Source: Pseudomonas koreensis
Lineage (GTDB): Bacteria; Pseudomonadota; Gammaproteobacteria; Pseudomonadales; Pseudomonadaceae
Assembly (NCBI RefSeq): GCF_012986595.1
Contig: NZ_JAAQYM010000007.1
Coordinates: 372,001-436,000 of the forward strand
Reading direction: 5' to 3'
Length of the DNA: 64,000 nt
This document shows, piece by piece, positions 33,745 through 43,300 of this stretch. Position 1 is the first letter of the stretch, and each line of letters starts with the position of its first letter. A model generated the notes under the pieces. The model was not told the origin of the DNA. It saw only the letters and a program-made list of their open reading frames with translations, and ran no database searches. A program made the translations under genes and the position numbers.

Positions 33745-35386
33745 AGACGCGTTCCTTGAAGAGGTCGATGCCAATACGCTGGTAGGTGTCGATGAAGCGC
33801 TCGTCTTCGGTGCGTTGTTCAACGTACACGTCGATCAGCTTCGAGATCACGTCCGGCATGTCGTCCTGGGCGAAGGACGGGCCGAGGATCTTGCCCAGGC
33901 TTGCGTCACGGCTGGCGCTGCCACCAAGGGACACCTGGTAGAACTCCTCACCTTTCTTGTCCACCCCGAGGATGCCGATGTGGCCGACGTGGTGGTGACC
34001 ACAGGCGTTCATGCAACCGGAGATGTTCAGGTCCAGCTCACCGATGTCGAACAGGTAGTCCAGGTCGTCGAAACGACGCTGGATCGATTCGGCGATCGGG
34101 ATCGACTTGGCGTTGGCCAGCGAGCAGAAATCACCGCCAGGGCAGCAGATGATGTCGGTCAGCAGGCCGATGTTCGGCGTGGCGAAACCGCTCTCACGCA
34201 GTTCGCCCCACAGAGTGAACAACTGGCTTTGCTCGACGTCGGCAAGAATGATGTTCTGTTCGTGGGACGTGCGCAGTTGACCGAAGCTGTAACGCTCGGC
34301 CAGGTCGGCGACGGCGTCGAGCTGCTTGTCGGTAATGTCGCCCGGGGCAACGCCGGTCGGCTTCAACGACAGGGTCACGGCGACATAACCCGGTTTCTTG
34401 TGCGCCAGGGTGTTGCGGCTGCGCCAGCGGGCGAAACCCGGATGTTCTTTATCGAGTTCGGCCAGGGCGGCAGTCTGGTTGTCCAGCGCCTTGTAGTCGG
34501 GGTCGACGAAGTGCTTGGCGACGCGATGCAGTTCGGCTTCGGTCAAGGTGGTCTGGCCACCGCGCAGGTGTTCCATTTCCGCATCGACTTTCTGCGCGAA
34601 GACTTCCGGCGTGAGGGCTTTGACGAGGATCTTGATCCGCGCCTTGTATTTGTTGTCGCGACGGCCGTAGCGGTTGTAGACCCGCAGGATGGCGTCGAGG
34701 TAGCTCAGCAGGTCCTGCCACGGCAGGAACTCGTTGATGAACGCGCCGACCACCGGGGTACGGCCCAGGCCGCCGCCGACCAGCACGCGGAAACCCAGTT
34801 CGCCGGCTTCGTTGTGTACCGGCTCAAGGCCGATATCGTGGACTTCGATGGCTGCACGGTCAGCGGTCGAACCGTTGACGGCGATCTTGAATTTGCGTGG
34901 CAGGTACGCGAATTCCGGGTGGAATGTGGTCCACTGACGAACGATTTCGCACCACGGGCGCGGGTCGATCAACTCGTCGGCCGCGACACCGGCGAACTGG
35001 TCGGTGGTGACGTTGCGCAGGCAGTTGCCGCTGGTCTGAATCGCGTGCATCTGCACGGTGGCCAGTTCCGCGAGGATGTCCGGGATGTCTTCCACCGCCG
35101 GCCAGTTGAACTGCACGTTCTGCCGCGTACTGATGTGGGCGTAGCCCTTGTCGTAGTCGCGGGCAATCTTGGCCATCATGCGGGTCTGACGCGAAGTCAG
35201 CTGGCCGTAAGGCACCGCCACGCGCAACATCGGCGCGAAGCGCTGGATGTACAGGCCATTTTGCAGGCGCAGGGGGCGGAATTCTTCTTCGCTCAGCTCA
35301 CCTGCCAGATAGCGTCGGGTCTGATCACGGAACTGCTTGACGCGGTCCTCGATGATCCGCTGATCGTACTCGTCGTATACGTACAT
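33728..35386 (-). CDS. cysI: Sulfite reductase hemoprotein (nitrite/sulfite reductase family)
   Basis: 552-residue assimilatory sulfite reductase that reduces sulfite to sulfide with a coupled sirohaem and [4Fe-4S] centre. Ligand cysteines are in CCPGGDFCSLANAK (about residue 415) and SGCMNACGHHHVGH (about 459). Both ferredoxin-like half-domains are present (YGQLTSRQTRMMAKIARDYD, and LRTSHEQNIILADVE). The start at MYVYDEYDQ is preferred over an upstream extension because AGGAC precedes it and family members begin there. Confidence 0.95.
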   Translation of the reverse strand: MYVYDEYDQRIIEDRVKQFRDQTRRYLAGELSEEEFRPLRLQNGLYIQRFAPMLRVAVPYGQLTSRQTRMMAKIARDYDKGYAHISTRQNVQFNWPAVEDIPDILAELATVQMHAIQTSGNCLRNVTTDQFAGVAADELIDPRPWCEIVRQWTTFHPEFAYLPRKFKIAVNGSTADRAAIEVHDIGLEPVHNEAGELGFRVLVGGGLGRTPVVGAFINEFLPWQDLLSYLDAILRVYNRYGRRDNKYKARIKILVKALTPEVFAQKVDAEMEHLRGGQTTLTEAELHRVAKHFVDPDYKALDNQTAALAELDKEHPGFARWRSRNTLAHKKPGYVAVTLSLKPTGVAPGDITDKQLDAVADLAERYSFGQLRTSHEQNIILADVEQSQLFTLWGELRESGFATPNIGLLTDIICCPGGDFCSLANAKSIPIAESIQRRFDDLDYLFDIGELDLNISGCMNACGHHHVGHIGILGVDKKGEEFYQVSLGGSASRDASLGKILGPSFAQDDMPDVISKLIDVYVEQRTEDERFIDTYQRIGIDLFKERVYAANH

Positions 35387-35679
35387 ATAAGTCCTGTTCT
35401 CAGGCTTTGGGCTACTCGGAAAACGCTGCGTTTTCGCTTGCTGGAGTCCGATGGTGCCTCTGCAATTACGCGCGCACGGCCGCGCACTCCCTAACGGAGC
35501 CGGGGCAATATACCCGTTTGCAGTTATGCGCAAAAGTGATGTTTGAGTATATGTAAAGAACCAAATCGCCTAACGAGAATAGTTGTTGATTAACCCACAT
35601 TTGTCGCGGGGACAATCATCGTCTTAACTGTGATCGAGTCTTTCTGCAATCACCGATAAAACCGACAAGAGGCGATGCA

Positions 35680-35793
35680 ATGAGCAACCCGACCAAGGCG
35701 AAAAAAAGCGATAGCAGTGTCGATGCGTGGGCCATTTTGTTCCTGATCATTCTCGTTGTAGGAACAGCGGTATTCTGGGTCAGTCATCAGTAA
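35680..35793 (+). CDS. 37-residue single-span membrane peptide
   Basis: The ATG follows AAGAGGCGATGCA and opens a short frame: charged N-terminus (MSNPTKAKKSDSSVD), then one hydrophobic helix (AWAILFLIILVVGTAVFWV) and a short tail. This looks like a real small membrane protein with the N-terminus inside by the positive-inside rule. It is read divergently from cysI across about 290 bases in which I see no other gene. No family recognised. Confidence 0.6.
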   Translation: MSNPTKAKKSDSSVDAWAILFLIILVVGTAVFWVSHQ

Positions 35794-35910
35794 ACGACCG
35801 ATTCGGGCCCGCTTCCGACGATTGTCGGACAAAAAACGGGATCAGGCGTCAGTAGCCGCTGATTCGGGGGCTATAATGCGCGGCCATTTTTCCCCGGGCC
35901 CGAATCATTC

Positions 35911-36984
35911 ATGTTGAAGTTTTTCCACCTCAGCCTCCTGCTGCTCGGCGCGGTTTTCGGACCCGCGGCCCGGGCCGAGTCGGTGCTGTTCCTCAATCCG
36001 GGTACCACCCAGGAAGCGTTCTGGGTCAGCTATTCGCAATTCATGCAGGCGGCGGCCCGGGACCTGGGCGTCGACTTGCAGATTCTTTATTCCCAGCGCC
36101 AGCCCGAACTCACCGTGGCTCAGGCGCGAGTCGCTCTGCAGGGGCCGAATCGGCCCGACTACCTGATGTTCGTCAACGAACAGTACATTGCCCCACAGAT
36201 CCTGCGGCTGGCCGAGGGCAGTGGGGTCAAGCTGTTCATGGTCAACGCGGTGCTGACCGCCGATCAGCAGACGCTGGTCGGGGAACGACCCGATCACATC
36301 GCCAGCCTGGTGCCCAATGACGAGGAGGGCGGCTACCTGATGATGAAGGAGCTGATTCGCCTGCATCCGCCCGTGGCACGGGGTGAGTCGATCGAGGTGC
36401 TGGCATTCTCCGGCCTGAAGATCACCCCGTCGGCGCAATTGCGCGAACGGGGCATGCAGCGTGCCCTCGCCGAACATCCCCAGGTACGGCTGCGGCAACT
36501 GGTCTACGGCGAGTGGACACAGCAGCGCGCCTACGAACAGGCACGGCAACTGGTCGGCCGTTATCCGAACGTATCGCTGGTGTGGTCGGCCAATGACGAA
36601 ATGGCGTTCGGCGCAATGCGCGCGTTCGCCGAGGTGGGCAAGGTGGCGGGCAAGGACGTGCTGTTCAGTGCGGTCAATACCTCGTCCGAGGCGTTGCGCG
36701 CCGTGGTCGATGGACGTTTGAGCGCACTGGTGGGCGGCCACTTTACCCTCGGTGGCTGGGCTCTGGTGGAATTGCACGACTATGATCAGGGCGTCGATCT
36801 GGCCCGGTATGGCGGGCGTGATCGCCAGTTGCCGCTGCTGCAACTGATCGACAAGAGTCAGGCCCAGCGGATGCTGGCCATGGGGTCAGCGCCGGGTTAT
36901 GGCGTGAATTTTCGCAAACTGTCAGCCAAGGGCCGCCCGGCCTCGTATCGTTACCCGTTCGACCTGCAGACCCTTATGCACTGA
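35911..36984 (+). CDS. Periplasmic sugar-binding-type protein
   Basis: 357-residue protein with signal peptide (about 1-22, AARA-ES) and a type-1 periplasmic-binding fold (LNPGTTQEAFWVSYSQFMQ, NEMAFGAMRAF-like WSANDEMAFGAMRAF, FSAVNTSSEALRAVVDGRL). No permease or ATPase gene adjoins it, so it may act as the ligand-sensing partner of a membrane signalling protein encoded elsewhere rather than in transport (inference). Confidence 0.85.
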   Translation: MLKFFHLSLLLLGAVFGPAARAESVLFLNPGTTQEAFWVSYSQFMQAAARDLGVDLQILYSQRQPELTVAQARVALQGPNRPDYLMFVNEQYIAPQILRLAEGSGVKLFMVNAVLTADQQTLVGERPDHIASLVPNDEEGGYLMMKELIRLHPPVARGESIEVLAFSGLKITPSAQLRERGMQRALAEHPQVRLRQLVYGEWTQQRAYEQARQLVGRYPNVSLVWSANDEMAFGAMRAFAEVGKVAGKDVLFSAVNTSSEALRAVVDGRLSALVGGHFTLGGWALVELHDYDQGVDLARYGGRDRQLPLLQLIDKSQAQRMLAMGSAPGYGVNFRKLSAKGRPASYRYPFDLQTLMH

Positions 36985-36990
36985 CAGCCC

Positions 36991-37209
36991 TCAGACACCA
37001 GCGAAATGCAGCACCAGTTTGACGATGGCAAACAGCATCAGGGCGAACACGGCGGTAAAGCCGATCCCCAGAATCACGAAGTGGCTGGGCTTGCCATGGG
37101 TGAAGTCCCTTGCCCGATTCTTCCCGCTCTGAACCCCGAATGCCGCTGCCATCACGCTGTGCAGCATCTGCCAGAAGCTTGGCGGTTTGTTGTCGACTGG
37201 ATCGTCCAT
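36991..37209 (-). CDS. DUF2970 small membrane protein
   Basis: 72-residue protein: N-terminal FWQMLHSVMAAAFGVQSGKNRARDF and a C-terminal membrane helix (HFVILGIGFTAVFALMLFAIV), the layout of DUF2970. Function unknown. Convergent with the binding-protein gene, only 6 bases apart. A longer in-frame start exists, but ATG 37209 gives the family length. Confidence 0.88.
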   Translation of the reverse strand: MDDPVDNKPPSFWQMLHSVMAAAFGVQSGKNRARDFTHGKPSHFVILGIGFTAVFALMLFAIVKLVLHFAGV

Positions 37210-37385
37210 AAATCCCCCGTCTGAAGGTATGTCCGCAAAGCATAGCCAATCCGCCGCCATGTGCCGGTCAAACCCCGATTCGCCGACTTGATTGGAAACA
37301 AACTGCTGCCGATGCGATAACTATGTACCGCAGATGCGCTGTCCGGAGATGGTTTGCTGTTTTTCCATTTTTCCGGAGAGACAGG

Positions 37386-40300
37386 ATGTCCACTCAGCTC
37401 CCCCCAAAAACGCTGCGCCTCGAAGACGTGATCAGCGCCAATGACAGTCTGCACAACCAGCATCTGGCCCAGACGACACCGGCCTGGCTGGTCGACGCCG
37501 CCCCGGCAAGGCGTGCCGCCATGAAGGCCGCGGGCACGCAGTTGCCGGACTGGTACCAGGCACTGCCCGCTAATCGGCAACGCACCCTCCGGGCGCAAGT
37601 GACCGCCGGTTTTACCGCCCAGTCGGTGCTGGATAAAACCATGAGCGACCTGGAAAGCGTCGAGACGTTCGCCGAGGCGCTGCTGGTCAAGGCACTCAAG
37701 GAGCAGTTCAACGTTGAGGTCGACGTCAACAAGACCCTGTTATGCCTGAAGCGTCCGCTGGCAATCAGCGTGCTGGAAGTCGAGCTGTCGTCCTTTGAAG
37801 TGTTGAAGCTGTCGCTGTTGCAGGCCGCGCTGCACAACTTCGAAGCATCGGAGTGCACCGACGGTGCCTACCATCGTCAGTCCGGATTCGTGCAGGAAAC
37901 CTCGACGTCCGGCACGTTTGAGGCGGTCGAGCTGAGCATGACCGTCAGCGAGTTTCTCTCGCTGTGCCGCACGCTCGACGTCGGTGCCCGATATCAGGAA
38001 CGGCTGCAGGCGTTTCTGCAGTCGACGACTGGATTGCCCGAGCAATTCATCTCCAGCCAGAAAGCCGCGTTGCGCGCCGCTGCAGAACTGGCCTTGCTGA
38101 AAAAGGACATCGAGCCTGACGACTACAGCATGATCCTGTCGGTGGTCGACGGTGAAGTGCATCCGCGCCTGGGCGGCAAACCGGTGTGGTTCCGTGATCT
38201 GAGCCTGATGAAACGCCGGATGACCGGGTGTGTCGTCTTCAGTGTCAGTGAGCGCTATCGCTACACCAGCGAGTTCATTGTCTACATCCCCAACGATCCC
38301 GAACAGCCGCTCAAGCGTTGTAACGGGGCGCAGATGAGCGAGATGTTCAAGCGCCGCTTTACCGCCACTGACGACTCGCCAGGCCCTGGCGGAACGACCG
38401 CGTACCAGCGGTTTTTCAGCCAGTTCGTGGCGTATGCCGAGCGCCCTTATTATTTCAGCCAGTTCAGCGAGCCTGCGCCGGACGCACCGTCCGACCCGTT
38501 GCATTCGATCTGGGTCAAAGCCATACAGATCATTCCGCCGATCTCCACCCTGGCCGGGCTCAAGGAGCTGCCCCCCGAAACTCAAGGCACGCGCCAACCG
38601 GTGAAAGACCCCTATCTGAACCCCTTTGGTATTACCCGCGAGGGCGTGGCCGGAATCTGGTCGGCCAACACTGACCTGTGGCATTACCTTTACGAACAGC
38701 ACCGGACGAAACTGCTGGCCGACACTCGCGCCCACGCCGTACCCACGGCGGACGCGGATGCCAAGGCGCGGGCGCAAAAACTCGCGCATCTGCTGGAATT
38801 CGGCATGTTGGCCTTGAATCTGGTGTCGATGTTCGTCCCGGTGCTGGGCGAGATCATGATGACGGTCATGGCCGGACAGCTGCTTTACGAGTCGTTCGAA
38901 GGGGCGATCGAGTGGTCCGAGAATGATCGCCAGGCGGCCAAGGCGCACCTGATCGATGTGGCGGAGAACCTGGCGTTGATCGGCGTGATGGCCGGTGTCG
39001 GCAAAGGAATGGGGAAACTGACTGCGATCAAGGCCCCGCCGATGATCGATGCGCTGGAGCCCGTTACGCGGCCGGATGGCAGCTCCCGGTTGTGGAAGCC
39101 CGATCTGACCGCATATCAAAGCGATGTCGCGCTGGCCGCAACGTCTGCTCCTGACGCCCAGGGCATTCATCGGCTCAATGGCAGCACCTACATCCGCTTG
39201 CAGGACAAGGTCTACCAGACGCTTTTCGATCAGCAACTGAAGAAGTGGCGCATCTTGCATCCGAGTGACACGGCTGCCTACCGTCCGATTCTCGAACACA
39301 ACGGTCTGGGCGCCTGGCGCCATTCTCTCGAGCGCCCGCTGACGTGGGACCGGTTGACCCTGTTGCGGCGCATGGGGCATTCGACCGAAGCCTTTTCCGA
39401 TGAACAATTACTGCAGATCGCCGATGTCAGCGGCGTGGGGGATGACGCCTTGCGCCAGATGCATCTGGACAACGCCCCGGCGCCCCTGCCGTTGGCCGAC
39501 ACGCTGCGCCTGTTCGACACGGAACAGCGGGTCGCGCGCCTCATCGATCAGGTCGAGCGCTCGGCGCCCCTGGATGAGCAATACCTGCTGACCCTGCCAT
39601 TGCTGACCGAGATGCCCCGCTGGCCCAGCGGACGTGTGCTGGAGGTTTTCGACGGTCCGGACCTCTCGGGTGCAAGCGTGCGCTATGGCGCCGAGGCGCA
39701 ATTGCCCGGTGAAAGCGCCAAGGCACCGATCCGCTTGACCCGTGCCGAGGTGCTCGGCGGCCAGATGCCGGCACGGATTCTCGCGTGTCTGGAGGAGACG
39801 GAAACGCTCAGGCTGCTGGGCGCCGAGCCGGCCCGGGTCGTCAAATCCAGGCCGCAGGAGTTCAGCAAGCAGATGGCCGACTTCCTGAAAACACGCCAGC
39901 CGGCCCTGTTCGAGCGGCTTTACGCCGAACCTGCGACGAAAGATCCGCGAATTGCCCTGCTGCAAAGGATGACCCCGGGACTTGGCAACGACGCCGCGAT
40001 CCGGGTGCTGCTGGAGGCCAATGCCGAGGAGCTCGCCCGTCTCGATTCAAGCCGGCATGTGCCGTTGAAGTTGCTCGAGCGATCACGCGAATACGCTCGC
40101 CAGCGGCGATTCGATCATGCGCTGGCGGGTCTGCACATGGAGAACTTCAATGCCCGCGACAGCCACTGGCTGGCGCTGCGCGCCCTGGAAAAACTGCCCG
40201 GGTGGTCGGGTGATGTGCGTCTGGAGCTGCGTGAGGGCGGGGTCGATGGGCCTTTGCTCGACAGTGTCGGCAGTGAGCAGGCCGGGCAGCTGAAGTATCT

Positions 40301-43300
40301 GGTCAAGCAGGGGCCAGCCATCCAGGCATTCGATGAGGCGGGCGAGGCGCTCAACAGTGCGACGCATCAGGGCGACAATTTTTTCGCCTCGATCATGCAT
40401 GCTTTGCCCGACGAATCCCGCCAGGCCCTTGGCTTTCCCGGTGTCGGGCAGAGCGCCGGACTGCGCCGCGCGGTGCTTGATCAGGTCAGCCGGAGCCGCA
40501 CCGAGCTGAGCCGCCTGGCCGGCAAACGCTATGGCACATTCAAGAGCTTCAAAGCGCCGGTGCGTCTGTCCGGTGGTACGTTGGGTTATTACGCCAGCGG
40601 CCGAGGTCAGGGCGTCAATCCGTTGTTGGTCACCCGGGTCCAGGATGTCTATCCGGCGCTGACCGATCAACAGGCCGGTGGCTTCATTCTCACGCAGATG
40701 GCGTCGGGCAAGAGCGATGCGCAGATCTACGAGCTTTTGCAGCGCCGCCAGCGTGAATGGCAGGCGCTTGAGTCCACGCTCGCCGAGTGGGAAGGGGACG
40801 CAGCACCCGAGCCGGCGCTGGCATCGCTGATCGGTGGCAAATCGAGTGTCGTGCGCAACCTCAAGCAGTCCTGGCGCGCGGCACCGCTGAGCGAATATCA
40901 GGCCGCAGCCCGGCGTCTGGACATTGTCTGTGACGACCCGTTGCCCGCATTGCCGGCGGACTTTTCCCATGTGCGGGACCTCAGCGTGAGAGGGCTCTGT
41001 ATTACCGATGCCAATGCAGATGCGTTGCTCGGTGCTTTTCCCAAGCTGCAGTCGTTGCGCATCAATGCCACCAGCGAATCGTTCAGCAACCTCCCGGTAG
41101 TCTTGCAGCAGATGTCGCAACTGATGGACCTGACGCTGTACAGCGTGACACCTTTTGCCGACGCCATGCCGCAGCGCCTGAGTCAGTTGACCCGGCTTGA
41201 AGGCTTGACCCTGTGCACCGCCAGCTATCAGCCGATCGCGTTTGACGTCAGTCGGATGCGCCATCTGCGCAGGCTGGACATCGTTGCCTATTCATTGCTG
41301 GACTGGCCGACCGGTGCGCTCGACCTGCCTGATCTTGAACGCCTGAACCTTAGAGACACAGGGATCAGTTCAGTCCCTTCGGGAATGCTCGAAGGGCATG
41401 AAAAAATCTGGTCGGGCCTGTCGCTGGACTGGTCGCGTTTCTCGCGCGAGTCCTTCAAACCTGCGTACGAGTACGTCAAGACCCAACCTGGGCACCTGGT
41501 CGATCGGGAGATGATGGTCCGGGATTATTGCCGGGGTGAACTGACGCGCCTGTGCAGTGGCGTGAATGAATCGTTGGAGAACCTGCAGAACCGGTTTTTC
41601 CAGCAATGGGTCGATGCCGATCAGCGATTCACTGCCATCGAAGCCTTGAGCGAACAATACGCAACGCTGGACGGGCAGTTGCACGAATGGTCGCAACGCG
41701 TGAAGCCTGTCCAGGAAAACATGCTGGAGGTGATTCATCGATCCGATGCCGCGCGTGCCCTCAGAACCAATTGGCGCAAGGGATTGTTTCAACGTTATGG
41801 CTCGACGATCAGCGCCTCGACCCTGGACTTGTCGGGACTGATGCTCAGTGAGCTGCCGGCGTTGCCGCCCGAGGCGTTCTCTCATGTGCGCAACTTGCTC
41901 TTGCAGGGGCAACGGGCAGGCGCCACGCAGGTCCGGCGTTTTGTCAGTGCTTTCAGCGGTGTACAAAACCTCGATTTGAGCGACAACGCCTTGGGCGAAT
42001 GTCCGATTGAACCCGGAACACTGCCGCGGCTTTCCCGGCTCAATCTTGCGGGCAACCTGCTGACCGGCTCGCGGGGATTGCAACAGTCTCTGGAGACGTT
42101 GCCAGCGCTTGAACATCTGGATCTGCACAGCAATCCGCTGAGAGAACTGAAGGTCAGTGGCATGTCGCGCCTGAGGGGCCTGAATCTGCAGGGCACGGCG
42201 CTGCACACCTGGCCGGCGGGCGCCGAAGCGTTGCAGCAACTGACGTGGCTGGATCTGCGCGATAGCAGGATTTCCACCCTGCCAGCGAGCGTGCTGGAGA
42301 GCAAGGCGCTGCTCCACACCAACCTGACGGGGGCGCCGCTGACACCTGACGCGGTTGCCGCGCTGCAGACGGCGCAGCAGCGGATCGAATTTGAAATCGG
42401 CCTGCCGGACGGTGTCTTGCAAGCATTTGCCGCTGAGCCGGTCCCGGCCGATTTTCCGCCCGCCGAAGATGGAGTCTCCGTTGCCCGGCATCTGCTGCCA
42501 CTGCCGCCGGCACCGGTCGGCGAAGGGCCGGCGTTGCTGATCAGACAACTGCAGCGCGTGCAGCCGGGGCTCAGCGACGAACACGCCGTGCAGGCCATCG
42601 AACAGTTGCGCAATAGCGGGCTGTCGGAGGTTGAAACAGCCGAGCGGATCAACGCCTGGAGCCAGACCTTCGACACCTTGGTACGACGCCTCAATGGCTG
42701 GCTGTATACCCGCGAAACCCACGGTAGCGGCTGGGTGATCTCCTCGCAAAACCGCAGTCTGGCAGCCTGGCGCATTCTCAGTTGCTGGCGGGCGAAACTG
42801 CCCGGCGCCGTTGAGGTGGCGAATGTCGTGCTGGACCTCAATGGCCTGCAACTGGGGGATCTGCCGCCGCTGCCAGACGATTTTGCGCATGTCACCACGC
42901 TGAACCTGACCGGCACCCGAATCACCGCCGAGGGTTCCGACGGCTTTCTCACCGTGTTCCGTCAGGCACGAGCGCTGGCGCTCAATGGCAACGACCTGGA
43001 GACATTGCCGCAAGCGATCATGCACATGGCGGCCATGGAGCGCCTGGAGCTGTCCAGCAATCGCTTCTACGATCCGGAAGTCTTGTACCAGAACCTGTCC
43101 GGCCTTGAACAATTGAGCTGGCTGGACCTGAGCTACAACAGCCTCGAGTCGTTCGACCTCAGCCATTTCGAACGACTGGAGACGCTTGATCTGAGCAGCA
43201 ACAATCTGTTCGAGTGGCCGGCTGGCGCGTTCAATGCCGAGCATTTGCAGACGCTGAACCTCAGCCGCAATGACATCACTACGATCCCCGAAGGGGTGTT

